64,000 nt of DNA. Source: Sipunculus nudus (Eukaryota > Annelida > Sipuncula > Golfingiida > Sipunculidae). Shown here in pieces: positions 1-11,546 of the stretch. A program made the position numbers and the translations under genes. Each line of letters begins with the position of its first letter. Position 1 is the first letter of the stretch. The stretch is from NCBI GenBank assembly GCA_026874595.1, contig CM049321.1, forward strand, positions 24,909,479 through 24,973,478, given 5' to 3'. Under the pieces are notes generated by a model that did not search any database, had not been told where the DNA came from, and saw nothing but the letters and a program-made list of their open reading frames with translations.

Positions 1-1057
1 ATTGTAAAATCAGTATTATACATGGTCTGACATTACATTTTTAAGTTTACTTGTCCAGTATGGCAAGATAACATTTAGCTTTTATTTTTGCCCTAAATGG
101 ATTTCACTTGTCCTACAAAAATCAGAAATCGCATGCCACAAACTTAAAAGTGATAAACAGGATTATTCTGCAACAATAAACTTATTAAGATATTTGTTTG
201 GTAGTAATATATTTCTATTTAATAATTGCACAGATAAACATTCTGGTAATTTAAGTTTGAGGTATTACAATATGATTTCATTTTTCTTAGAAAGGAAATG
301 GCTAACTGAAGATAAGTTAAGTTAAGTAGCAGCCCATTTTTGCTTGCCATACCAATATTTTCTGGAACTGACTTGCTCTGGGCAAACTTTTAACTGTTAA
401 TGTTGAGCCCTGATATGGGATGCAAACTCTGGTACTTGTTGATACATCATAGTTGTCAGTATTGATCCCATGTTTCTGAGACTCCTCATAAGGCAGGTTA
501 ATTCTCAGGAATTTTTCTAAATGCTATTCTTCAAGCTTTCCATATTGAACATACTCATACCCATATATTTTCAATATGATAATGATAAGTATTTTTTATA
601 GCATTTCATTTATTCATTAAAATAAATGTTATTCTCATTTTCTGAACCCAGATAGACCCTGGTGATACGCAAATCATGAAATCAAGATAAAATGATATGG
701 TTGTTGCGACTGCAGACATAATTGTAATCCCAAATATTGGTAACCAATTGTCCCAACCCTACAAAGGGTTTACTGAAAGAGGCACTGTGCTGGTGGTTGG
801 AACTATTCAATTAAGAACCATGTTTCTACTTTAACATTAGACCAGTGCAAATCAAACTTGCAGGTTTCCCCCAGGTATACCCCTATAGATCTTATAATCA
901 AAAATGTAATCTATATAGTTCAATGTTTGAATAATGGATAGCTTTGAGAAGGAAAGGTGGAAATTATCATTAATAAATATAACTTATTCCAAGGTACCCT
1001 GTTAATAGAACACAATATACCTTGATCACATTTTTAAAACAACAAATGAAAATTTAC
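1..1057 (-). other. IP3K: Intron of the IP3 3-kinase gene (left part, continues off window)
   Basis: This stretch follows the donor of the 1114-1058 exon on the minus strand (AAG|GTAAAT). I found no exon in it: the next expected kinase segment does not appear in any minus-strand frame, so it should lie beyond position 1. The sequence is AT-rich and unremarkable. Confidence 0.6.
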
Positions 1058-1114
1058 CTTGATCGCTTCTATTCTAAAACCAAGAGTTGATGTTGAACTT
1101 CCTTTTTCACGGAA
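1058..1114 (-). CDS. IP3K: Inositol-trisphosphate 3-kinase, internal exon (19 codons, phase 0-0)
   Basis: IP3 3-kinase phosphorylates Ins(1,4,5)P3 to Ins(1,3,4,5)P4 and so shapes cytosolic calcium signals. This 57-nt exon is bounded by a polypyrimidine acceptor (TTTTTTTTTCAG) and the donor AAG|GTAAAT. It encodes 19 residues that include SSTSTLGFRIEAIK, closely matching the SSTTLGFRIEGIK-type block conserved in animal ITPKA/B/C and insect IP3K. It follows directly, in phase 0, from the exon ending in RYMQ at 2182, and in the family the R-Y-M-Q-W-R-E segment leads into this block. Here the tryptophan is replaced by phenylalanine (FRE). The downstream catalytic half is not in the window. I am confident of the family; the exact paralogue cannot be told. 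Confidence 0.93.
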
Positions 1115-2181
1115 CTGAAAAAAAAATGATTACTGATACATCATATCTTACGATATCAGTTGATGTTTGGTGAATACAAAGTGTCCTGGCAAAACTATCA
1201 CAGCACATGGATTATATTCTCCAGTTCAGCTGTTGTATACTTTGTTATGGTTCTGTCCAAGTTTGTCTGTGTACCATAACAATCTTGTGTCATGAGGGGT
1301 CTAATCTTGGGCATGAACAAAAGCTCCCAAACAAGGTGAAGAAATATGAGAGAATAATTACAGATAAAAGCAGCAGTTAAATGCTTATGAAATCTTGATT
1401 TGTGAATTTCCGTGATATGATCACAAAGTGGTGTGTGCTATGTTTGTTTTGCACCATTGATTGTCCTCGATGCAAGCTTAATTCCTTGTGTGTAAATAAC
1501 TAAGCACACAGGATGCAATATTGGCAGATGCATGCCATCATATTTTAAGGAGAAAACATTATATTTAACATTTATTTAGCATAACTGATAAGTGAGTAGA
1601 TCTCTTTAAATGTCATCAATTCATTGCCTCCCACAGCAGGGTATGTTTCATCCTTGTTTGTGTGTTTTAATGTTTGTGTGTTTGTTCACAACATAACTCA
1701 TGCAATCATGAATGGAATCTCAGGAGTTTTCAAGCCATTTTCCTGAGTGGCCATTGAAGAATTAATTAGACTTAGGGGGGGGGGGATCTGGCACATGATT
1801 CAGAATTCAGAATGTCATTAGGAATATTCACAAATGTGCAGTTACTTATGCATGAATGAACATGGGAATATGGGCCAAGAAGTGAATGCAAACATTGTTT
1901 GGGGAGCCTCCCACCATAAAGGTCCCCCCCCCCTATATCGCAGAGGTCTGCATTCTTTGGATATAGATTTCAAGTTTTATCAAATTTTGATAAAAGAATA
2001 AACAGTCAATTCTTCTACTGAATTTTAATTGGGTATCTAGGTTGCATAAACATTTTGTCATATATGTCTTAAAGTGTATAATTACAAGAAAAAAATACGA
2101 ACATTTTGTTTTGAAACCTTCGTACTTGACTTGAAATGAAAATTTGAAATTACCATAGAAATGTTAAAAAATTATTCTCAC
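1115..2181 (-). other. IP3K: Intron between kinase exons, holding a dispersed-repeat copy
   Basis: GT-AG intron: donor CAG|GTGAGA at its minus-strand start and acceptor TTTCAG at its end. Its middle (about 1622-1960) is a copy of a dispersed repeat listed separately. No other coding signal was seen. Confidence 0.8.
1622..1960. repeat. Dispersed repeat family A, copy 1
   Basis: The segment runs from a 'cagggtatg..catcc' start through 'atctggcacatgattcag' to 'gtgaatgcaaacatt' and 'gcagaggtctgcattc'. It matches 5315-5650 over its whole length and 61240-61440 over its second half, with substitutions and small indels. There is no coding frame and there are no clear terminal repeats. The G-run at 1770-1780 and C-run at 1923-1932 are internal. 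Class unknown. Confidence 0.7.
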
Positions 2182-2317
2182 CTGCATATACCTGAGTTTG
2201 GTAATAGCTTTTTGTTCATGTTCCTCTTCGCTGGGCTCATCAGGGCTTAACTTAATCATCTTCTCGTAAAGATCTTTTCGTAATACTGGGTTTTTTACCT
2301 CAGACTCCAGGAATGTC
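2182..2317 (-). CDS. IP3K: Inositol-trisphosphate 3-kinase, internal exon (136 nt, phase 2-0)
   Basis: The acceptor is TTACTGTTTCAG and the donor CAG|GTGAGA. The first base completes an arginine codon split with the exon at 4311-4239. The remaining 45 codons begin TFLESE and continue through [20 protein letters not shown] and AITKLRYMQ. The family has the same order (T-[FY]-L-E-x-E, then LRKDMYxKM, then EEEH/K..AxTKxRYMQW), so identity is clear. This portion belongs to the inositide-binding helical lobe that distinguishes IP3 3-kinases from other IPK-family enzymes. The reading frame joins both neighbours without a stop. Confidence 0.95.
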
Positions 2318-4238
2318 CTGAAACAGTAATGACAGCACAATCAAGCACTGGATTTCAAGGGATGGAACATCAGGCAGCACTGATCTCCTTTGATTTAACT
2401 GCTGCTTTGTATAGCAAGGTTTTCTGGGTTCCACCACCAGGGCTGGCACAGAGCAATGAATTGTAATCAGACCAATGAGAACTAATACACATAAGACATT
2501 TGTATAGGCCCCTTTAAAAATAATCTTTTTAAGCATGAAACAATATGCATTTTATTTATGGGTAGTATTTTTATTAATTTACATTTCCTTAATGAACTAC
2601 ATGAACCAATAATTCTATTCAATATGGTATACAATGAATTCCCCTAGCTCCAAGGAATCTTTGCATATGATTTGAAGGCTAAAGTGATCTTATTCACCAA
2701 GTTATCTGAAGGAAAGTGAAAAAGAAAGTTTTTGGACCATACAAAGACAATAAAAAAGGGGCACCTGCCTGTTATAATCACATGCTAGTCATGTGATAAC
2801 TATGTCTGCAAAATTTGGGAATGATTGGTGAAGTCATTCATGTGATCATTGGCAAAGAATGGGGCAGGACGGACAGACGGGGGCTTAGAATGGCAGACAG
2901 ACAGACCCAGACCATTTTAGTAGACCTCCCTCCTTGAGTAGAGGCAGGGGATTAATTACAGAGAACTTAATCTTTACAAGTAAACATGAGTCAGATTCTG
3001 GGTCAGATTTAGCAGAAGAATAAACATGTTTACACAGAGTAGAATGGCAATTAACACAAAATAACTTTTTTTTATTCTTTAGCCACAATATGACACTCCC
3101 ACCTCAATTAAAACAAACTGCGTCACAAGCTTTGTCAGACTTCATCAATATTTGAGTAAATTACTCCTCCCCTTGCAATTACTAAACACGCCCATGAAGC
3201 GTGAGGAATGAATAAATAAAATCAATACGACATATGATGGTGTCGTGGTTATACCATTGCCAGGATCAGCTCCAGATATATACCTGAATAATCGAGCATA
3301 GTTCATGTCACACCCACATTCACATAGAACCAATGGAGAAATGACGTCATGTGGGAGGACAACCATAGATGATACCTTGATATATCTTTTGAGAACCACT
3401 TAAAGAAATATAATTATCCCAAGACATTGTAACAATGAAGGAATGATGTCATATGGGGGTGGCCATCAACAGTGCTTCTGAAGATAAATAATATTTATTA
3501 TGAGAACTTCATTTATAGGGGAGGGGGATAAGTAATCCAAAACGAATCAACCTAATAGTGTACCACATGACCTTTTCCACATTTGTGAAATTGGAATTTC
3601 CGGTAATTAACAATCATGTCTCTATTTTCTGAAACATGATTAACATAATTAGTTACAGTTTAGCTTTCTCACAAACTATATGCTGAATTGTGAATCCAAT
3701 ACTATTTCCCACTCAATGCAAGTATTAATATGGCACAGGTATGGGATATACAACTGAACCTAAGTACAGAGAGGCCAAAATTAGCACTGACTTTAGTTTG
3801 TCTAGTATAAAATAAAATTTGAGTAAAACAACATTTAGGCCTCACCAACAAAAAAGAACTGTTCTCCTGAACTGCCAATACGTCTTTTAGCATTTAGAAC
3901 AATAACCCGTTTTGTGTGGCCTTGTCAATGATGTGGACTCAAGTAGTTGTCAATTTTGCTTTATCAGGAGCAGTAAACAAGGTATACCGTATTTCTTCTA
4001 TTTGAAAACTCACTTCCATTTAAAACCGTACCTTTCATGTGTGACTAATGTGAAGGTTGTCCTTCAATTGTGCCGTATTATCACTCAATTACCAGCCCTC
4101 CCACAAAGTCTGCATGAACCTCACTGTGCTTCTTGAAAATACTCTCAGTTTTAGTAACTGAGTTTCGGTTTAAAACCACAGTTTAAAAAAGAAGAAATAT
4201 GGTAATCTATAGCTTTTTTGGTATGTTTTTTTTCTTAC
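2318..4238 (-). other. IP3K: Intron between kinase exons, with a MITE and a GGACGGAC-type repeat fragment
   Basis: GT-AG intron: donor CAG|GTAAGA and acceptor TTTCAG. Around 2860-2955 there is a GGACGGACAGACGG segment like the tail regions of the tandem-core elements elsewhere in the window. At 3985-4204 there is an inverted-repeat element, listed separately. No coding signal was seen in the remainder. Confidence 0.8.
3985..4204. mobile_element. MITE-like element with TACC(G/A)TATTTCTTCT ends
   Basis: The left end TACCGTATTTCTTCT and right end AGAAGAAATATGGTA are inverted copies differing at one position. The inner sequence repeats 'ggtttaaaacc(a)c'-like blocks. It is about 220 bp with no ORF of its own. 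It lies 34 bp beyond the donor of the 4239-4311 exon. The same left end occurs at 37138 (taccgtatttcttcttttt) without a recognisable partner, so the family is dispersed. Superfamily not assigned. Confidence 0.6.
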
Positions 4239-4311
4239 CTGGTTCCCATCTTAATGTCCATAATGTTTGGGTCATTAAAATTTTGTAACAAATCTTCCAT
4301 CTCTATGTAAT
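4239..4311 (-). CDS. IP3K: Inositol-trisphosphate 3-kinase, internal exon with IPK signature PxxxDxKxG
   Basis: This 73-nt exon starts in phase 1 (acceptor TATTTACAG) and ends in phase 2 (donor CAG|GTAAGA). It encodes YIEMEDLLQNF followed by DPNIMDIKMGT. That segment holds the inositol polyphosphate kinase signature P-x-x-x-D-x-K-x-G, whose Asp and Lys are catalytic/substrate-binding in the family. The split codon at the 3' end gives arginine with the next exon, producing the K-M-G-x-R-T-[FY]-L-E run typical of IP3 3-kinases. The upstream junction is the probable U12 intron. Confidence 0.96.
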
Positions 4312-4673
4312 CTGTAAATACTGGTTAAAGAAAAGTAATTGTTTTACTGTACAAACAAATTCAATATCAAAATCATTCACTAAATTCCAAGAAGGCATTA
4401 GTGCACTGAGACTAAAAAATATTATTTAAATATCCTATTCTGATTTTATCTAATCTAATTATGGCAAAAATAATGGAGACATTAATGCTGTCAATCATTC
4501 CCATTAAGCATGTTCATTGTGTGAATACATTATAAATATCTTAAACCTGAAAATCATTTATAATTTCAATAGTTTGAATTTTGTTTGAAAACCTGTAGGA
4601 ACTATAATGAAAAATCCTTATTAATATTAAAAAAGTGTAGTCATGGCAACTGTATTTGTACTAGAAAGGATAC
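4312..4673 (-). other. IP3K: Probable U12-type (minor spliceosome) intron in the kinase gene
   Basis: Read on the minus strand, the intron starts GTATCCTTTC, the canonical U12 donor (R-TATCCTT). It ends with TTCTTTAAC at 4332-4324, an 8/9 match to the U12 branch site TTCCTTAAC, about 13 nt before the CAG acceptor. There is no long polypyrimidine tract. Choosing this donor is also what the protein demands: exactly one residue (a split tyrosine codon) then lies between the two conserved blocks, as in family members. The competing downstream GT (TCTA|GTACAA) would add extra residues. Confidence 0.85.
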
Positions 4674-4908
4674 ACTCTGAGTTGTACTCCACCTCTCGGT
4701 AAAATTTGGGTACAACTTCTTTACAGACGTCAGACATGAGCTCTTGATATGCGTTGGTTTCATTATTATCCTTGGGCCCGCGTCGTTTCCAGATCGTGTT
4801 AGGTCCCGCCGGTGCAAAGGAACCCGGGTGACCTGCTAGCTGTACCCACGCATTCTTACGATTCTTTAACAGTGCATCGCTGGCTGGTGCTGTCAAATCT
4901 AGTGCATT
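4674..4908 (-). CDS. IP3K: Inositol-trisphosphate 3-kinase, first common catalytic exon (235 nt, phase 0-1)
   Basis: The acceptor TTATTTCCCAG opens an exon that begins in phase 0 (AAT GCA CTA) and ends one base into a codon at the U12 donor. It encodes KNAWVQLAGHPGSFAPAG followed by an ELM...VPKFY stretch. The W-[VI]-Q-L-A-G-H-x-G-S-F block is the hallmark N-terminal start of the IP3 3-kinase catalytic domain and helps form the nucleotide site. In vertebrates the calmodulin-binding segment sits just upstream. The local GC content is clearly higher than the flanks. Because it starts in phase 0, it can accept alternative first exons that end in phase 0, several of which exist upstream. Confidence 0.96.
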
Positions 4909-5314
4909 CTGGGAAATAAAATAATAACAGTAAAAATAGGGGTATTAAAGTGTCACATGGGAGAATGTATCAAGTTATCCGATAATTCTACATCACAGAG
5001 TGATGGAACATGCCAGCTGACAAAATCTGAAAACCTGAAAATATGAACAGTTATAGTAACACATTATTCCAAGAATAACCTGATAAAGCAAATATGGATT
5101 ACATCATTATAGCTTTGAACTACTCCTGCAAGCACAAAGAGGAAAATTAAGTCCTGTGAATTGGTAATATTCCTCTGTAAAGTCCTATTAAAATCTTTAA
5201 AATACCCCTGAAGTTTGAATAAAGTTAAGTTTTAGCAAACAGAATAACATGTATTTTCCATGTACCAGTACATATATAGACTGATATTTATTCTTAATGT
5301 ATTGTACTGTAGGT

Positions 5315-5650
5315 AACTGCCTCTGAAAGGAGGGTATGGCTTCATCCCCGTTTGTTTGTGTGTTTGTGTGTTGTTCACCACATAGCTCAGGCAATCATGA
5401 ACGGAATCTCATACAATTTTCAGGGCACTAAGGGAATGGGCAAGGGAGGAATCAATAAGATATTGGTGTGGATCTGGCACATGCTCTGGATTTAGGAGCA
5501 TCATCAAGGAATATACACAAAAAATACAGTCACTTATGCACGAATGAATCTGGCAAAATGGGCTGAATAAGTGAGAGCAAGCAGAGTTTTTTGGAGCATC
5601 CAACAAATAGGGTCAACCTACATGGTGGAGACTTGCACTCAATAGAATGC
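5315..5650. repeat. Dispersed repeat family A, copy 2
   Basis: Same order of blocks as 1622-1960: 'agggtatggcttcatcc', a tgtttgtg-rich part, 'caatcatgaacggaatctca', 'gatctggcacatgctctgg', 'cacttatgcacgaatgaa' and 'ggagacttgcactc'. It is diverged and non-coding. Confidence 0.7.
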
Positions 5651-7489
5651 AGAATTCCAGTACTTTATACAAAGCAAGCAGGTTCTGCTGCCTGTGCAGT
5701 GTACCAGGTGTCTTTATATAATCATATCAGGGATTTCAGTTGGAAGAGGAAGGGGGGATTCAAGATTGGAGGTGATCCTTGTCAAATTGTAACTTTTACC
5801 TCACATTAAGAACAATGAAACAAGAGTATAATATCATGTATGCATAATCCTATGTTGACCTTAGATACTGTGATTGCCTTTTTTTTCGCGAGGGTTTCAA
5901 ATATGCGATAATCATGAAATTAGGTGTATAACAAAAATTAAACCTTCGTGAAAAAGTGGTCCCATCATTATAGGCAAAGTTGAAAAGTAAAAGGCGGACA
6001 TTATGAGTAAAAGTAGATAACTTTTGTTCAAAGATTTATATTTTAAATAATATCAGGTCTTTCCAATTGTTTGCTTAATTAACAAACAATAATTTTGTCA
6101 AGAAGATTTTATGCACGTAATATTCGATTGATTAATTCACATAATAAAGGTTATCCTCTATGTATTGGTATTTTGTATAGTGAGACAGTGAAAAAGAAAC
6201 CCTTGCAAAACACCGAAAGGGTAAAAATCGCAAAATTATAACTATTTATAATTATAATGTGAACTGCATTGCAAATATATGACAGACATGTCATTCACAG
6301 TTAACAAAGTGTTACATGAACACCCAGCCTTTCTCCCAGCTACTTTGATGATTTTAATAACATCAATTACATTATATTTTTTTTATTAACAAAGCTAAAA
6401 TCCACATGCATCAGCTGCTACTTTCTGTGAAAAAACAGACTGTGGAAAGCATGCAAACAGACACACAAATAGAAAGTGTACAATTTAGTCAAATAACACT
6501 GCATTCACTTACAGTAAAAAGAGTTCAGTTGTAGAACTGATGGTTCCAACCATGCAAAGGTGCTTGGCTTGGCCATGCAAAAGTGCTTGAAAAATTCAAT
6601 GAATGATAATAAAGTGTATTGTTAAAAATGCAAAATACCCATAGTCTCTTGTTCGAATATGAGTAAAAAGTTCATGCTTGAAAAATATATGTATATGTAT
6701 GTCTCAAAATATTTCATTAGCTATCTCCCTATATTTTCTGTTCCAGTCAGATCCAGTTTATGTATTGTCAGTCTATTCCATTTGATATTCAAACCACTTT
6801 CACCTTTTGACGCTTTCTTTTTTTTATGTTTTTCATGATGTTTTTCACATTTTGCCTTTCGGAGCATACATGTTGTTCTAGAAGACTCCCAACATGAGAT
6901 GATCAACTGATCACATTTTTTAGAAATTAGTTTACCTTAGAAATATCCAACATATTTGTTGAATATTTATAACTTAGCTGGCCAGGAATAACAATATGCA
7001 TTCCAGCCTTATGCTGCCACCATAACTATTCTTGCAAAATGCGTGTTCACAATTCGCCCGCATCTACATTTATATAGATGTATGTGACCATACAACTATA
7101 AACCAAGCAATACTGCGAAACTAATCTGCCCCATGCTGTACCACCCAGCTGAAAACTGCAAGTTTAATGATTCATTTATTCATGAGTTTATTGGTAAGCC
7201 ATGCACAGTATAAATGTAAAGAAAACATACCAACAGCTAGCACCCAGACAGCTGGGATTTATTAAATAACTCGCACTGTTAGCTCTCCCAGCTTTATCAC
7301 GTGAGTGAGAGTTATTGCTGAGCTCTATGTTTGGTAAAACATATAATTACTGTTATGTATTTTCTCTTACAAGTTCCTGTAATTAATCTGAAAGCAATGC
7401 TCCATAAAAGTCAGGAATGAATGAATGTAATGACACGTTTCCAGAAGACTAGATATGTTATTTGTTATTTAGAGATAAAATACTGGTAT

Positions 7490-7960
7490 TGATTGTGTAA
7501 AGTATTCTAAAATATCCTTTGTCACTCTGTCGAATTGTAGAGTATTCTTTAGTATCATTTTCACTCTATAGATTATTCTAAAATAGTATCCTTTTCACTC
7601 TTCTAAAATATAATTTTCTCTCTTTAGAGTATTCTAAGATATTAAGATCTCTCGGTGAGAGCATTCTAAAATAATCCTTTTCTATCTTTAGAGTATTCTA
7701 AAATATCCTTTCAACTTTTAAGGGTATTCTAAAAAATAAATTTCTCTCTGTTGAGTACCTGAAATATCCTTTTAATCTTTAGAGTATTCTATAATTACTT
7801 TTTTACTCCTTAGAGCATTAAACTCTTTAACATTTAACTCTTTAACATATTCTAAAATATCTGTTTCTTTCAGAAGCCTATCTTTATATATAAGATCAGT
7901 GAACATAAAAATTAACTCTTTGTTGTATTCCAATATATCTTTTGTTCGACTTTCTGCTCC
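7490..7960. repeat. Degenerate AT-rich tandem repeat
   Basis: Variants of 'agtattctaaaatatcctttt' and 'cactctttaga' recur about a dozen times with irregular spacing. The long minus-strand frame at 8089-7772 is partly a product of this repeat and shows no recognised domain. Confidence 0.55.
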
Positions 7961-8975
7961 TGTTTTCTTTATCTTCAATATTAAGCAACAAAAAATATGA
8001 AGAAAAAGGGATGACAGAGGCATCATCAATGTCCAAATGCTAGGAAAAACCTCTCTTCCAAGAACCAGCCTAAAGGAGATAGAGTCCAAAAGACATGACA
8101 GAAAATTTTCATATAAAGTAAAAGATGTCTATAATAAGGTGTATTCAAAGTATAAAAAAAGGAGAAAAGGAAAGATCATAAAGATCCAACATCAAAGTCA
8201 CAGGGGAAAAATATATAATGATACTTATTGCTATGAAACTGCAAAATGCAAGGAGAGTCTGCAATGACAATATCTGGATCTCAATCACGCTTTCTGGCTG
8301 CTGAAATGACTGAACAAGATGCTGTCTCTGGAACTCCAAGGTCTTTTGGAATCAATACCGCTAAAGGTGATGTTGTGTACAATTAACAGACATGCTGGTA
8401 ACCAGAAGCACCCAGCCTCAGGGATCCAAGTGTTATATTACAACACTGTTCTCTGATATTGACAGTCACACCGATGATTTTATAATGGTGTTCTGTGTGC
8501 CATAAAAATGGCTATAAAATCTGATGCTGTACAAATATTGAATCGTTGTGTTATTTTTAAATAAGGCATGGGCCCACCTGCAATGAATGCATGTGATCAT
8601 GGGAGCTAAAAATAGCCACTGAAAATAATTGGTCTTCTCTTTAGTAAACCTGTCCTGTTTTGTCTTGTTTGTTTTTTTACAGGTCGAGGGGTGCAGAAAA
8701 ATCAGATGGTGGAGTTTGGGGCGTAATTTATAAAGTCATTTATAAAGGAACACATTGGGGGTTGAAGAAAATAGCGTTGTCCATTGCTATACTGACAGAA
8801 ATACATGTCACATATAAACAATCATACATCATTTCCCTGACACTATTTTTGGTTACGATTAAGTGTGATTTTTATAACCCGTGCTGAGTTTCAAAACATA
8901 AACTGAGGATATACTGATACATGTAATAATATTGCAATATGGCAAGGTTACTTCTTAACCAGATTGTCCTAATCA

Positions 8976-9238
8976 AAAGGGGGCGAGGTTCTGAGGGGTC
9001 TTGACCCCCCCCCTTTTTTTTTCAGTCAATGCAACCTTTTTCAAGGTATCACACCAATTCCATGGCCTGGACCCCCCCCCCTTTCCTGGACCCATGGACT
9101 TTCTTTAGGCTTTAATTTCATAATAATTTGTCTTTAGTCCTCCTGGGTTGGACCCTCCCCCCCCCTCCTAAATCCTGGATCTGAACCCTCACATAATGGT
9201 TATGGACTAGCAATTCTGAGGGGGGGGGATGGGAAGCT
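8976..9238. repeat. Dispersed G/C-run repeat family B, copy 1
   Basis: Contains 'ggggtcttgaccccccccc', 'cctcctgggttggaccct' and 'cctaaatcctggatctga'. These are shared with 15470-15673 and, more weakly, with 21060-21180. It is non-coding; copy 2 suggests a MITE with inverted ends. Confidence 0.65.
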
Positions 9239-9833
9239 TGACAGCCAGATTTATACTGTAGAAACTTTCACAAGAAACTTGGAATGAAAATAAACATTGC
9301 AAATGGACATACCTGATGGGCTCAGTTTACTGCCTAGCACCTGTACATGAAATATAACTCCCTTGGGAAATTTAAATGTACCATTATCATCCACTAGAAT
9401 TCAAACTCTCTGAATGCTGTGGGGCTGATGTAACTGAATCTACAATGCTTTTGCTTTTTAAGAAGCCCTTAATCTTACCAGTATTCTGTTGTCTGGTTAG
9501 TCAGTGGGAGTGGTATACAGTAGGCTGAAATTGCACAATAGTAACTTTTGTCATGAAATAAATTTGGTATACATTAACAGATCAGTACTTCTCTAGAACC
9601 ACTTACACTTTACAGATTCATTTATTTATGTCAATTATGATGGACATTTCTTTTACATCCCTGCAGATATCAACTTAATATTTCATAAATATCAAAACAA
9701 TTTTCTGTCCCATACTGTATGAAAGACAATCTGGAACCCCTGAACTCCCTTGTTTAGTTAAATTTTCTAACATTTCTTTTTACTTCTAAAGATTTCCTTT
9801 ATCATAGTACAGACCCTCTCTTTAGTAACTTTT

Positions 9834-10619
9834 GAAAACTAGGTATATCAGGTACAACTTTTGAAAATTATAGGTATATCAGGCACAACTTTTGAAAACT
9901 AGGTATATCAGTTACAACTTTTGAAAACTAGGTATATCAGGTACAACTTTTGAAAACTAGGTATATCAGGTACAACTTTTGAAAACAAGGTATATCAGGT
10001 ACAACTTTTGAAAACTAGGTATATCAGTTACAAATTTTGAAAACTAGGTATATCAGGTACAACTTTTGAAAACTAGGTATATCAGGTACAACTTTTGAAA
10101 ACTAGGTATATCAGGTACAACTTTTGAAAACAAGGTATATCAGGTACAACTTTTGAAAACTAGGTATATCAGGTACAACTTTTGAAAATTATAGGTATAT
10201 CAGGTACAACTTTTAAAAACTAGGTATATCAGGTACAACTTTTGAAAATTATAGGTATATCAGGCACAACTTTTGAAAACTAGGTATATCAGTTACAACT
10301 TTTGAAAACTAGGTATATCAGGTACAACTTTTGAAAACTAGTTATATCAGGTACAACTTTTGAAAACTAGGTATATCAGGTACAACTTTTGAAAACAAGG
10401 TATATCAGGTACAACTTTTGAAAACAAGGTATATCAGGTACAACTTTTGAAAACTAGGTATATCAGGTACAACTTTTGAAAATTATAGGTATATCAGGTA
10501 CAACTTTTAAAAACTAGGTATATCAGGTACAACTTTTGAAAACTATAGGTATATCAGGTACAACTTTTGAAAACTAGGTATATCAGTTACAACTTTTGAA
10601 AAATAGGTATATCAGGCAC
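9834..10619. repeat. 29-bp satellite array with higher-order repeat
   Basis: About 27 tandem copies of a 29-bp unit built from 'aggtatatcaggtac' plus 'aacttttgaaaact'. Variants are 'gttac' for 'ggtac', 'caagg' for 'ctagg' and a 3-bp-longer 'attatagg' form. The order of variants from about 9862 recurs from about 10240, so the array holds a roughly 378-bp (13-unit) higher-order duplication. No function is evident. Confidence 0.95.
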
Positions 10620-11345
10620 AATGAACACTGGGCAAGACAGTGCGGTGTAAATTGTTAAATAACTGCACACTATTAATGTAATTAATATTTACATTTTGGT
10701 AATTAAGTCAATGAGTCTTCATTTATGTTTGAAATACTGCAGTGACTTACTTTAACAGCCATCCACTACATAAACATGCTTTAACTGGTACCATAAGGAT
10801 CACAGGCAAAGTAAATAGTACTGCTGAATGTGGCCCATTTTCAAAATCAATTCCATGAACCTCATCAACCACAAATCCTGTTTCACATACATAAACAAGA
10901 CCAGATGGTCAGGACTGTGTTATGGTCCTGCATCAGGCTATAACAAAACTAGTGTCCCGTTTGACACTTCAAAGCCATGGTGGATATATATACCACAAAA
11001 TAGGAACTCAGAACACCATTCCTATTTTCTGCCTATGTCAAATAACTGCATGCACCTATTCTGAGGAGGTTATGTTTTAATTTTTGAATGTTAATAAGTT
11101 TAAGCAAAAACTAATGGACTGATTTCATGGATAATGGAAGATCCCAAATATGGTGCAGATTTTGATAAAGAGAAAGATTGAGCAGGATTGTTTCAGCTTT
11201 GGTGGAGGTATGTGGTCTATGAATGCCATTCTACTTGCATAATACTAACAAAAATGGTAACAAGTTTACATCTCTGCAAAGATGTCTATTTTTTCCAGAG
11301 TAAACACATATCTTCATCATATTTTCACAAATATCATACACATTG
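10620..11345. other. Non-coding stretch, nothing recognised
   Basis: AT-rich intronic or intergenic sequence without long frames, terminal repeats or RNA-gene signatures that I can identify. Confidence 0.5.
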
Positions 11346-11347
11346 AA

Positions 11348-11349
<2 letters not shown>

Positions 11350-11385
<36 letters not shown>

Positions 11386-11546
11386 CCCTTGAGAAAAACA
11401 ACACTGTAAATTCACTACAGTCTGTTTCACAGGATGCGACCCGGTCATCAGGTGAATGTTGTTACAACATTCACCTGATGATCGGGTCGCATCCCGTGAA
11501 ACAGACTGTAGTGAATTTACAGTGTTGTTTTTCTCCAGAGTTATAC
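11350..11546. repeat. Long near-perfect palindrome beside a (TA)n tract
   Basis: A (TA)n run (11350-11384) leads into an inverted repeat with arms at about 11381-11463 and 11464-11546 and no spacer. The centre is 'aatgttgttacaacatt'. Only a few mismatches occur over about 80 bp. A second (TA)n run lies at 11607-11631. The arms could extrude as a cruciform or fold as a long hairpin RNA. ORFs on both strands read the same peptide because of this symmetry and are not genes. Confidence 0.95.

Larger units (their letters stand above)
4909..9833 (-). other. Intronic stretch upstream of the kinase exons
   Basis: No certain exon was seen. It contains dispersed-repeat copy 2 (5315-5650), a degenerate AT-rich tandem region (about 7490-7960, 'gtattctaaaatatcctttt'-like units) and a C/G-run repeat (8976-9238). 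A lysine-rich 61-residue minus-strand ORF at 6906-6721 has no splice donor in the required phase. Confidence 0.6.

Noticed and set aside
6721-6906. Lysine-rich 61-codon minus-strand ORF that might be a calmodulin-binding exon before the kinase
   Set aside because: The usable donors in it (AAG|GTGAAA and others) are not in phase 0, no good acceptor precedes it, and the lysines come from A-runs.
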